A stretch of DNA of 20,150 nt from an uncultured Oscillospiraceae bacterium. Its GTDB lineage: Bacteria; Bacillota; Clostridia; Oscillospirales; Acutalibacteraceae. Shown here piece after piece: positions 7,804 through 15,002 of the stretch; within the stretch, counting starts at the first letter, position 1, and every line of letters begins with the position of its first letter. The notes beneath the pieces are model-generated. The model had not been told where the DNA came from and searched no databases. It saw only the letters and a list, made by a program, of their open reading frames with translations. The stretch lies in the NCBI GenBank assembly GCA_900552225.1, contig URYX01000010.1, positions 1-20,150 of the forward strand, written 5' to 3'. The translations under genes were made by a program, and so were the position numbers.

Positions 7804-8409
7804 ATGAACATGAAACGGTGGATACGGGCTCTGTGCGGCGGATTGGTGCTGTGCCTCGGGCTGTCGGTGTGCGATTTTGCCGGCGAATGCGAGGCCATCC
7901 GCTCGCAGATGCTGCGGCTGCATATACTGGCCAATTCCGACAGCGAGGAGGATCAGGCGCTCAAGCTGCAGGTGCGCGATGCGGTGGTGGAGGCGGCCGC
8001 CGGGATGCTGGACGGCAGCGAGAATGCGCAGGAGGCGGCCGACCTGGCCGAGGCGCAGCTCGAGCGGCTGCGCACGGTGGCGGAGGAGACGGTGCGCCGC
8101 GCGGGGTATGATTACCCCGTGACGGCCGAGCGCTGCCGGATGTATTTTACCGCGCGGGAGTACGGCGCGGTGACGCTGCCGGCGGGAGAATATGAGGCCA
8201 TCCGGTTTGTCATCGGCAGCGGCGAAGGCCATAACTGGTGGTGTGTTCTGTTTCCGCCGCTGTGCGTGTCGGCGGCGACGGAGCATAAAACCGCGGCCGA
8301 TGTGCTGACCGATACGCAGGAGGACATTGTGACCAGTCCGCAGCGCTATACCGTGCGGCTGAAGGTGGTGGAATGGTGGGAGGAGCTGTGCCGCCGTCTG
8401 GCCTCCTGA
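7804..8409 (+). CDS. spoIIR: Stage II sporulation protein R
   Basis: This is the 201-residue SpoIIR signal protein. It is made in the forespore, secreted into the intermembrane space and triggers SpoIIGA to process pro-sigma-E in the mother cell. A short N-terminal signal or anchor (residues about 4-22, RWIRALCGGLVLCLGLSVC) precedes the family core RLHILANSDSEEDQ at 38-51 and KLQVRDAV. The second core block, GEYEAIRFVIGSGEGHNWWC followed by VLFPPLC, is nearly diagnostic. Two starts are possible: ATG 7804 (4 nt from AAAGGA at 7794-7799) and ATG 7810 (10 nt); they differ by two residues. It has its own promoter region and a strong terminator. Confidence 0.95.
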   Translation: MNMKRWIRALCGGLVLCLGLSVCDFAGECEAIRSQMLRLHILANSDSEEDQALKLQVRDAVVEAAAGMLDGSENAQEAADLAEAQLERLRTVAEETVRRAGYDYPVTAERCRMYFTAREYGAVTLPAGEYEAIRFVIGSGEGHNWWCVLFPPLCVSAATEHKTAADVLTDTQEDIVTSPQRYTVRLKVVEWWEELCRRLAS

Positions 8410-8421
8410 GAAACAAATTCG

Positions 8422-8470
8422 AAAAGGCCCCGTGCCGACGGTAAAAAATACCGTCAACACGGGGCCTTTT
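8422..8470. terminator. Bidirectional terminator with nested hairpin
   Basis: The perfect 13-bp arms AAAAGGCCCCGTG (8422-8434) and CACGGGGCCTTTT (8458-8470) enclose a second perfect hairpin, GACGGTA (8437-8443), loop AAAAA, TACCGTC (8449-8455). T4 runs lie on both strands. It ends spoIIR from the left and the broken cupin gene from the right. Confidence 0.85.
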
Positions 8471-8471
8471 G

Positions 8472-8724
8472 ATGAGCGTTTCTCCCTCACTCAGCAGGAA
8501 CGCGTCCCCCCGCCGACCGTAAAGCGGCCGGTTCCCTCGAGCACGGTGACCATTGCGTCCCCTCCGGCGGCATGAGTGGAGATTTCTTCGCCGCGGTCGA
8601 AGGAAAAGAGTGTCATGCTGACCTTGTCGTTCTGTACCAGTGTCTGGCTGACGATCTGACCGGGGCGGTATTCCACCAGATCCCGCAGCTGCAGCTTTTC
8701 GCGCTTGGCAATGCTTTTATACAT
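8472..8724 (-). pseudogene. Cupin-domain protein, frameshifted and 3'-truncated
   Basis: The open frame from ATG 8724 (GGGAG site upstream) gives 77 residues starting MYKSIAKREKLQLRDLVEY and running through a small single-domain cupin: TLFSFDRGEEISTHAAGGDA and VTVLEGTGRFTVGG. It then stops early at 8491 as GGTRSC. A run of six G residues marks the break. Past it, the other frame reads DAFLLSEGETLI, exactly what small cupins of this type carry next (EEFxLxAGETLVMPA). So the gene has an indel in the G-run. It is also cut short: after ETLI the sequence enters the terminator at 8470, removing the second cupin motif with its metal-binding histidine. Function is presumably lost. Intact relatives are about 105-115 residues and of unknown substrate. 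Confidence 0.75.
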
Positions 8725-8823
8725 CCGTGTCACTCCCGTTTGAAGATTCAAATACAGTATGCCACAAAGCCCCGGAATCATTTTGGGAAAATTTGCGGCA
8801 AAGGAGGGGGCCGGAAGGCGCCG

Positions 8824-11199
8824 TCAGACCAGCGCGGAGGAACGGGGATCCAGCCGTCGGATAATATCCTCCTGAATGGCGGGAGACAGGTCGAGGAAAT
8901 TGACAAAGGTGCCGTGAATACGCACAATGTAGACGCCGGACGGCGCATACCGCTTCGGGTCGGCCAGCACACGGCGCAGCGTCTCGGGCGTGGTGACATT
9001 GACGTACAGGTAGAAGGGGGAGACCCGTTCCTCCATGGCCTCGTTGAAAAAGAGCGGGCGGAGGATGCGGTTGGCAAAATCCAGGCCCTTTTCCTCCGGC
9101 GTGGCGGCCGTAAAGAACTTCGGGTCAATGCCGAGATGTGAGGCGTAGCCGCCGTCCATCTTTTCAAACGGCAGCTGCAGCAGCGAGAGAATCCGGAAGC
9201 CCATGCCGCGGTCGGCCTCTCCGAACAGCGGATCGACACCGTAATTGAGCTGCTCCCGCGCCGTCCGTCCGTCGGGTGTGGCGCCGACCCAATACCCGTA
9301 GGTGAGATGCGTGGAGGGGCTGGACCAGTCGGCACGGAACGGGTTGCCGAGATAATTCCTGTGCGAGGTCACCATATCCGAAATACGGGTGACCACCTCG
9401 GCGGCCTCGCGGTCCGCATCCGGATGGTGGTTGCCGAATTTGGGGGCCTTTTTCAGGAAATCGTGCAGCGCCTCATACCCCTCGAAATTCCGCCGCAGCG
9501 CCTCCGGCAGCTTGTCGCAGTCCTCGGGATGCTCGGCCAGCAGCCGGTCGATCGCCACAAAGGAATCCGCAATCACGCTTAAGCCGTGGATCAGACAGCC
9601 GCTTCCGTTGTAGGGTGTGCCCTGGTGGTGCGTGTCCCGCATATCGTAGCCGCTGTCGGCCCCGCCCATAAAGACGCTGAGAAACGGAACCGGCAGCTCG
9701 CTGACGGCCTCCGACGCACCGTTTGCAGCCCGGCACATCTCGTCCACGCAGTGTTCGCAGGTCTCGTAGAAGACGGTGCGGATATTCTGCAGCAGCGCGC
9801 GCGTATCCGTCTCCGGCATGGGTAAAATCGCCTTGCCGGTCACCGTCGAGCGGCCTCCGTTGAGGCACAGCTCCAGAATTTTTGGCAGATTCAGCCACGA
9901 ATTGGTGGTGTTTCCGTTGTCCTTGCCCATGATCAGCGGCTCCTGACAGCCGGCCACCGCATAGTCGGGGCGGTCGCTCTCGGCCACTCCCCGCGCCCGC
10001 AGCAGCTCAAATACCGAATCGTCGTTGAACAGCGACGGCGTCAGCACACCGGGCGAGAAGAAAAACCGGCCGAGCTCGCGGTACAGCTGCTCGGGGGTGT
10101 GGCGGTGCAGCTTGACGGAGAGGATGGGCTGCGGCAGATTCATGCCGTAATAGGCATCCAGCAGCGCATAGGAGGTGAGGTTGGTCAGGTCGTGTCCGTC
10201 GTTGTCGCGGCCCGAAATCAGGAGGTTCTGCGAAATGGCCCAGGAGCGGTCACCGACGTTGAAAAAGACCAGAAAATGCTTGAACAGGGCCGCCGTCTCG
10301 GCGCGCGAAAGGTTTTCCGCGGCGCGGAAGGGCTCGAAAATGCGGTCGGCATTTCCGACCGAGAGCGCAAACGGATTGGGCGCCTGCTCGAGGCACATGA
10401 CCTCCCACAGCAGCAAATAGGCCTGCAGCGCCTCAAACAGGGTGCGGCAGCCCTCGGCCGGCACGCGGCGCAGCGTAGCGGCCAGATGCAAAAACCGTTC
10501 CCGGCGCGGGCCGTCCGCCGCAGCTGCCTTTTCGTCGGCCAGCCCGGCATAGCGCTCGGCCAGCATCCGCACGGCCCGCAGCGTGACGCACATGGCGGCG
10601 TAGTTGTCCCGCTTTTCCGGGTCGCTCTCCGCCTCCTGCCGTTGCTCCAGCTCCTGCAGCAGCGGCTTCAGCCCGCGGCGGAGCACGGGACGGAAATCGG
10701 GGATAACGTGTCCCGTGACCTGCTCCACAAAGAACACCACCTCCTCGGTGTAGCCCTCAAATTCCCTGTACACGGAGGAGAGCGTCTGTACATAGGCGGA
10801 GCGTTGGGCAAAATCGCGCACCGCGGCGATGCGCTCGGACGTGAAGGTCTCGTTCGGCTCAATGTCGTTGTAGACCGCCGTGGGATCACAGTATCCCGAG
10901 AAGGTTTCCACGCGGAAGGAGGGGTTGATGAGCGCGTAGCTCTTGGCAAAGGCATCGGACTGGCTTCCGGCAAAAACGGCGTGGTCGCTGAGCGAGAGCG
11001 GCAGCTCCCGCAGGATGCATTCCAGCTCCCGGGCGGCGCGCATCTCGTGCGACAGCCCCTTCAGCTCGTCTTGGTGGCGATAAACGATTTCGCGGGAGAG
11101 AAACCATCCGTCCAGCCGCGGCTTGGCCCGCTCCTCCCGAAACAGGGCCTCCGCCTCGGCGGTGACGGCCTTTTCCTCATACAGTGCGGAAAAATCCAT
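8824..11199 (-). CDS. Glycyl radical enzyme, dehydratase-like, divergent glycyl loop
   Basis: This 791-residue protein belongs to the pyruvate formate-lyase/glycyl radical enzyme superfamily (PFL-like domain then glycyl radical domain). The active-site loop reads AVAGCQEP: C418 is the thiyl-radical cysteine and E420 the acid/base found in GCxEP enzymes such as glycerol, propanediol and choline eliminases, whereas PFL itself has two adjacent cysteines. The C-terminal loop reads VRIHGTFVNFLDLSP. It aligns without gaps with the usual VRVAGYSxYFVDLSP, placing the radical on G763, but Ala and Tyr flanking the glycine are replaced by His and Thr. The ATG at 11199 has a GAAAGGA site. The activase gene lies 26 bp upstream on the same strand. 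The enzyme would be cytoplasmic and oxygen-sensitive. The substrate is unknown; an elimination reaction is inferred from GCxEP. Confidence 0.88.
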   Translation of the reverse strand: MDFSALYEEKAVTAEAEALFREERAKPRLDGWFLSREIVYRHQDELKGLSHEMRAARELECILRELPLSLSDHAVFAGSQSDAFAKSYALINPSFRVETFSGYCDPTAVYNDIEPNETFTSERIAAVRDFAQRSAYVQTLSSVYREFEGYTEEVVFFVEQVTGHVIPDFRPVLRRGLKPLLQELEQRQEAESDPEKRDNYAAMCVTLRAVRMLAERYAGLADEKAAAADGPRRERFLHLAATLRRVPAEGCRTLFEALQAYLLLWEVMCLEQAPNPFALSVGNADRIFEPFRAAENLSRAETAALFKHFLVFFNVGDRSWAISQNLLISGRDNDGHDLTNLTSYALLDAYYGMNLPQPILSVKLHRHTPEQLYRELGRFFFSPGVLTPSLFNDDSVFELLRARGVAESDRPDYAVAGCQEPLIMGKDNGNTTNSWLNLPKILELCLNGGRSTVTGKAILPMPETDTRALLQNIRTVFYETCEHCVDEMCRAANGASEAVSELPVPFLSVFMGGADSGYDMRDTHHQGTPYNGSGCLIHGLSVIADSFVAIDRLLAEHPEDCDKLPEALRRNFEGYEALHDFLKKAPKFGNHHPDADREAAEVVTRISDMVTSHRNYLGNPFRADWSSPSTHLTYGYWVGATPDGRTAREQLNYGVDPLFGEADRGMGFRILSLLQLPFEKMDGGYASHLGIDPKFFTAATPEEKGLDFANRILRPLFFNEAMEERVSPFYLYVNVTTPETLRRVLADPKRYAPSGVYIVRIHGTFVNFLDLSPAIQEDIIRRLDPRSSALV

Positions 11200-11225
11200 A
11201 GTTCTCGTTCCTTTCTCTCGGTGAT

Positions 11226-11954
11226 TTAAGTACGCACAACGCGGAGTCCGCGCTGCGTCAGCATATTCTCAAGGCGGAGGCGGGTAGCCTCTGGCACAAA
11301 AGCATCCTTCACGGTGTAGGGAATACCGAGCCTGGCCCATTTGTCCTTGCCGTATTCGTGATACAGCAGGAGCTCAAAGGCGGTGTGCTCACCGCTCAGC
11401 GTCTCAAAGAAATCGGCAAATCCGCGCAGGGCGGCTTCGTCCGTGTTGAAGCCGCCGATCAGCGGTACGCGCACCAGCAGCGGCGGCCCGCTCTGCGCCG
11501 CCTGCCGCAGATTCTGCCGCACGGTATCGTTGCCGATGCCCGTGACGGCGCGGTGCCGCTCGGAGTCCGGATGCTTGAAATCCGCGATGAGATAATCCAG
11601 CAGCGGAAACAGCGCCGGCAGCCCCGCGGAGGTGGCGTTGGTTTCGAGGGCCGTGCGGATGTGCTCGCTGCGCAGTGCCCGCAGTGCCGCGGTCAGAGCC
11701 TCCGCCTGCAGGGTGGCCTCGCCGCCCGTAAAGGTGACGCCTCCGCCGTCGAAAAACAGGGGACGGCAGGAGACCGCCTCCGCCACCAGCTCCTCGACCG
11801 AAACGGCGGTCGGGGAATCGGGGGCCGGATAGATTCCCTCGGGGTTGGCACACCAGGGACAGCGCATGTTGCAGCCGAACAGATGATACACAAGCCGGTT
11901 GCCGGGCCCGTCCTGGGAATAGTTGAAGCCCTTTTGAAACAGCGTGAGCTTCAT
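11226..11954 (-). CDS. Glycyl radical enzyme activase (radical SAM)
   Basis: This 242-residue radical-SAM protein would install the glycyl radical on the neighbouring enzyme by generating a 5'-deoxyadenosyl radical. The cluster motif CxxxCxxC is C28, C32 and C35 (FGCNMRCPWC). Also present are an N-terminal QDGPGNR turn as in activases, the GGE-type SAM motif (VTFTGGEATLQ) and later DFKHPDS. It lacks the ferredoxin-like insert with two extra 4Fe-4S clusters that many non-PFL activases carry between the first motif and GGE, so it is a minimal activase of PFL-activase size. The ATG at 11954 follows AAAGGAGCG; an open frame reaching 12008 would run into the operator and is rejected. It is the first gene of a two-gene operon under the promoter at 12033-12060. 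Confidence 0.92.
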   Translation of the reverse strand: MKLTLFQKGFNYSQDGPGNRLVYHLFGCNMRCPWCANPEGIYPAPDSPTAVSVEELVAEAVSCRPLFFDGGGVTFTGGEATLQAEALTAALRALRSEHIRTALETNATSAGLPALFPLLDYLIADFKHPDSERHRAVTGIGNDTVRQNLRQAAQSGPPLLVRVPLIGGFNTDEAALRGFADFFETLSGEHTAFELLLYHEYGKDKWARLGIPYTVKDAFVPEATRLRLENMLTQRGLRVVRT

Positions 11955-11997
11955 GCAAAACGCTCCTTTCTTCGATAAAAATGTTGCGGCAAACGTC

Positions 11998-12022
11998 AAA
12001 TAGTTCACGACGTGAACTATTT
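11998..12022. promoter_or_regulatory. Perfect 25-bp palindromic operator
   Basis: The arms AAATAGTTCACG and CGTGAACTATTT are perfect 12-bp inverted repeats around one central base. The site sits between the -10 at 12033-12038 and the activase ribosome site, at about +4 to +28 of the predicted transcript, the classic place for a repressor. No regulator gene lies in the window, so the protein is unknown; a dimeric TetR- or GntR-type repressor would suit the geometry. Confidence 0.75.
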
Positions 12023-12032
12023 ATCCTCTTTC

Positions 12033-12060
12033 ATTATACGCATCCGGAGCCAACAGTCAA
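12033..12060 (-). promoter_or_regulatory. Sigma-A promoter of the activase-GRE operon
   Basis: On the minus strand TTGACT (12055-12060), 16 bp, TATAAT (12033-12038): one mismatch in twelve core bases. Transcription would start near 12026, just before the palindrome. Confidence 0.85.
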
Positions 12061-12067
12061 GAGAAAT

Positions 12068-12149
12068 CGGCAAAAAATTTGCCGCAGGCCGGAAAAAGGA
12101 GAGGACCGAGAGTGCGGCAGCCGCTCAGGCATGCCGTTTCCGAAACGGC
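12068..12149. promoter_or_regulatory. Two further palindromes in the divergent intergenic region
   Basis: CGGCAAA-AAA-TTTGCCG (12068-12084) lies just upstream of the -35 of the activase operon, and GCCGTTTC-C-GAAACGGC (12133-12149) lies midway to the hydrolase gene. Both have perfect arms (7 and 8 bp). A CGGCAAA half-site recurs at 11987-11993. They may be regulator sites shared by the two divergent genes. The rest of the 332-bp gap shows no gene, and I found no convincing promoter for the hydrolase beyond an AT-rich TACTATAAG at 12241-12249. Confidence 0.35.
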
Positions 12150-12286
12150 TGTACCCGGCTGGACTTGTCTGTCCTTTTTATCTTAAAAATTGCCCCGCCA
12201 TCCCGTAAAAAAAGCAAAATACAGGACGCCTGAAATGTGATACTATAAGAAGGAAATCAATCCGTGTCGGGAAGGCGGTGTACGGC

Positions 12287-14860
12287 ATGAAAAGAATTAC
12301 GGATTGCCTGGAGGAACGGGTGGAGAGAAATCACATTCTGCCCTTCTTCTGGCAGCACGGAGAGGATACGGCGGTGCTTGCGGAGGAAATGGACGCGATG
12401 GAACGCTGCCATATCCGCGAATTCTGTGTGGAAAGCCGTCCGTATGAGCATTTCGGGGAGGACCCGTGGTGGCGGGCTGTGGGCTTTCTGCTGCAGGAGG
12501 CCCGCAGGCGCGGTATGCGGGTCTGGCTGCTCGACGATAAATTTTTCCCGACGGGCTATGCCAACCGCTATCTGGAGACGCATCCGGAGCTGCGCAAGGT
12601 GTCGCTGCGTATGGAATACCGCGATTTCTCCGGGCCGGCGGAGGGGAGCACCCTGCTGTTCCCCCCGCTGGATGAGGAGGAGAGGGTGCTCTCTGCGGTG
12701 GCTTATCCGCGGCGGGAGTGCGGCCGCCTGCTATATGGGGCGGGGGTGGAGCTGACGCTGTGCCCCGAGGACGGACGGATTGTATGGGACATCCCGGAGG
12801 GCGTATGGCGGGTATACTACCTGATCCGCACCTACCGGGTCTACAGCGAGCGGGAGCGCTATTTCATCGATATGCTGTCTCCCACCTCCTGCGACGCGAT
12901 GCTGCACGCGGTCTACGAACCGCACTATGCGCATTTTGCGGAGTATTTCGGCAACACCTTTGCCGGCTTTTTCTCGGATGAGCCCAGCTTCGGCAACAAA
13001 TCCTACGACTATTATTCCGCACTCGGGACGGAGGAGATGCTCCTTCCCTGGCGGGACGACCTGCCTGAGCTGATGGCCGGACAGGCCGGCTGTACGCCGG
13101 AGGAAATCCGGCTGCTGCTGCCGGCCCTGTGGCATGAGATCGAGGGGAGAACCTCGATTGTGCGGGGGGCCTATATGGAGGTCATTACCCGCCTCTACCG
13201 CCGGAATTTTTCGCGTCGGCTCGGTGACTGGTGCCGGGCGCACGGGGTGGAGTATATCGGACACGTCATCGAGGACATGAACACCCACCAGCGTCTCGGC
13301 TACGGCTCCGGCCATTATTTCCGGGCGCTGGACGGGCAGGATATGGCGGGCATCGATGTGGTGCTGCACCAGATTATCCCCGGACTGCAGGAGCTGAACC
13401 ACGCGGCCTGCGTGACCTTCAACAACGCCGATCCGGAGTTTTTCCACTATACCCTGCCGAAGCTGTGTGCCTCCCATGCGCATATTCAGCCGCTCAAGAA
13501 AAACCGGGCACTGTGTGAAATCTACGGAGCCTATGGCTGGGCGGAGGGGATTCCGCTGATGAAATATCTGACGGATCTGATGCTCTGCTGCGGCATCCAG
13601 TATTTCGTGCCCCACGCCTTCTCCCCGAAATATCCCGACCCTGACTGCCCGCCGCATTTTTATGCACGGGGCCATAACCCGCAGTTTGCGCTGTTCGGGG
13701 ATCTGATGGAATATACGGCGCGGCTTTGCCATGCCATGAGCGGCGGAGTGCACCGCGCGGATGTCGCCGTGTATTATAACGCCGAGGCCGAGTGGTCGGG
13801 CGGCCGGAATATGCTGCAGCAGAAAATCTGCAAGGAGCTGACGCGGCATTATATCGATTTCGACCTTCTGCCGCAGGATACGCTCTGCGAGGAGGCCTCG
13901 GTGCGGAACGGCCGGCTGACCGTTCATGAGGAGAGCTACGGCGCGCTGATCGTGCCCTACAGCCAATATCTGCCGGAGCGTGTGCTCTCCGCCATGGGAC
14001 GGCTGGCGGAGCAGGGGGTTCCGGTATGGTTTGCGGACGCGTTTCCGGAGGCCTGCTCCGAGGGGCGGCCGCTCGGCCGTCTGCCGGAGCGGTGCCGGCC
14101 AGTGCCGTTTGAGCGGATGGCCGGGGAGCTGATTGCCGCCGGATGGCAGGGACTCCGGCCACAGGAGGACGGCCTGCTGCGTTTTTATCATTTGGTACGC
14201 GGCGGTGACGACTTCTTCTTCCTGTGGAATGAGGATGCCCATCGGGAGCTGGATACCTGGGTGACCGTCCCCGTCGGCGGTCGGGCGTTCTTTTACGATG
14301 CATGGCGCAATACGTTGACGCGTGCCGCGCAGCGGGACGCTGCGGTGCGGGTGCGGCTGGCGCCGACGCAGGGTCTGCTGCTCTGTATGACGGATCAGGA
14401 TATGACAGCGGCCCCTTACGATTACCGGGACGGGCCGACGGAGGAGCTGGAGACGGCGTTTGCCGTATCGCTGCACCGGGAGGGGGAGAGTGACTTTGTC
14501 CCGCTTCCGGGGGCAGGACTCGGCAATCTGGCCGGCCGGATGCCGCATTTTGCGGGCGTAATCCGCTATGAGACGCAGCTCACGGATGCGGAGGCGTCTC
14601 TCATCGACCGGGTGGAGCTCGGTACGGTCGGGGAGACGGCGGAGCTGTGGGTCAACGGCGTATCCTGCGGCCGGATTGCCTCTCTGCCGTATGTGTTTGA
14701 GACGGCGGGAAAATTCCGGGACGGCCGCAACGATCTGCGGGTGGAGGTTATCCCGAATAACGCCTACCGCGAGCGCGATCCGTATTCCGGCTGGCTGGCG
14801 CTGCCGCCGATGGGTTGGGTCGGGCCGCTGCGCATCGCTAAGGGCGTGCGGAAGGCATAA
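12287..14860 (+). CDS. GH106-like glycoside hydrolase
   Basis: This 857-residue protein has the plan of a large group of gut-bacterial hydrolases related to GH106 (alpha-L-rhamnosidases) and often annotated only as glycosyl hydrolase. An N-terminal TIM-barrel-like part shows FVES-type strand ends (REFCVESRPYEHF, 44-56) and a GMRVWLLDD strand. Likely catalytic acidic residues are E232 in FFSDEPSF and E329/D330 in HVIEDMN, followed by a glycan-site segment FRALDGQDMAGIDVVLHQ. The last ~100 residues form a galactose-binding-like beta-sandwich (IDRVELGTVGETAELWVNG). No signal peptide is seen, so it acts in the cytoplasm on imported oligosaccharides. The start is ATG 12287 behind AAGGCGG; a GTG at 12278 is possible. 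It is divergent from the GRE operon. Rhamnoside specificity is a guess. Confidence 0.75.
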   Translation: MKRITDCLEERVERNHILPFFWQHGEDTAVLAEEMDAMERCHIREFCVESRPYEHFGEDPWWRAVGFLLQEARRRGMRVWLLDDKFFPTGYANRYLETHPELRKVSLRMEYRDFSGPAEGSTLLFPPLDEEERVLSAVAYPRRECGRLLYGAGVELTLCPEDGRIVWDIPEGVWRVYYLIRTYRVYSERERYFIDMLSPTSCDAMLHAVYEPHYAHFAEYFGNTFAGFFSDEPSFGNKSYDYYSALGTEEMLLPWRDDLPELMAGQAGCTPEEIRLLLPALWHEIEGRTSIVRGAYMEVITRLYRRNFSRRLGDWCRAHGVEYIGHVIEDMNTHQRLGYGSGHYFRALDGQDMAGIDVVLHQIIPGLQELNHAACVTFNNADPEFFHYTLPKLCASHAHIQPLKKNRALCEIYGAYGWAEGIPLMKYLTDLMLCCGIQYFVPHAFSPKYPDPDCPPHFYARGHNPQFALFGDLMEYTARLCHAMSGGVHRADVAVYYNAEAEWSGGRNMLQQKICKELTRHYIDFDLLPQDTLCEEASVRNGRLTVHEESYGALIVPYSQYLPERVLSAMGRLAEQGVPVWFADAFPEACSEGRPLGRLPERCRPVPFERMAGELIAAGWQGLRPQEDGLLRFYHLVRGGDDFFFLWNEDAHRELDTWVTVPVGGRAFFYDAWRNTLTRAAQRDAAVRVRLAPTQGLLLCMTDQDMTAAPYDYRDGPTEELETAFAVSLHREGESDFVPLPGAGLGNLAGRMPHFAGVIRYETQLTDAEASLIDRVELGTVGETAELWVNGVSCGRIASLPYVFETAGKFRDGRNDLRVEVIPNNAYRERDPYSGWLALPPMGWVGPLRIAKGVRKA

Positions 14861-14863
14861 CAA

Positions 14864-14927
14864 ATCGGCCGCACCGAGCAGGTGCGGCCGATGGAGCGTG
14901 TCAAAAAACTCTATTTTTGACACGCTC
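14864..14927 (+). terminator. Tandem hairpins after the glycoside hydrolase
   Basis: Four bases past the stop codon, ATCGGCCGCACC and GGTGCGGCCGAT form a perfect 12-bp stem (14864-14892, loop GAGCA). One base later, GAGCGTGTCAAAAA and TTTTTGACACGCTC form a perfect 14-bp stem (14894-14927). The T5 lies inside the second stem. The first stem followed by downstream T residues probably ends transcription. Confidence 0.65.
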
Positions 14928-14928
14928 G

Positions 14929-15002
14929 GAGGCTGTCTGAAAGGCCGCAGGGACACGACGCAGAATGCCAAAGCGTTGGCCCTTTTGGACAACAGCTTTT
15001 TT
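14929..15002 (+). repeat. Structured intergenic element, possible transposon-end remnant
   Basis: GAGGCTGTCTGAAAGGCC at 14929-14946 is an imperfect inverted match to GGCCCTTTTGGACAACAGC (14978-14996), which is followed by a T6 run. Sequences of the GAGGCTGTCT type occur at insertion-sequence and MITE ends in Clostridia, so this may be a degenerate copy; alternatively it is a long terminator. No transposase coding is present. 15003-15120 holds only AT-richer leader sequence, including TTGACA at 15046-15051 that lacks a good -10 partner. Confidence 0.35.

Noticed and set aside
8739..8752. Short palindrome TTTGAA-GA-TTCAAA upstream of the cupin remnant
   Set aside because: Only 6-bp AT-rich arms with no clear promoter next to it; likely chance.
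12731..14992. Open frame of 753 codons on the minus strand opposite the GH106-like gene
   Set aside because: It is a shadow of the hydrolase gene: His/Arg/Pro/Gln-rich composition, no family motifs and no ribosome site.
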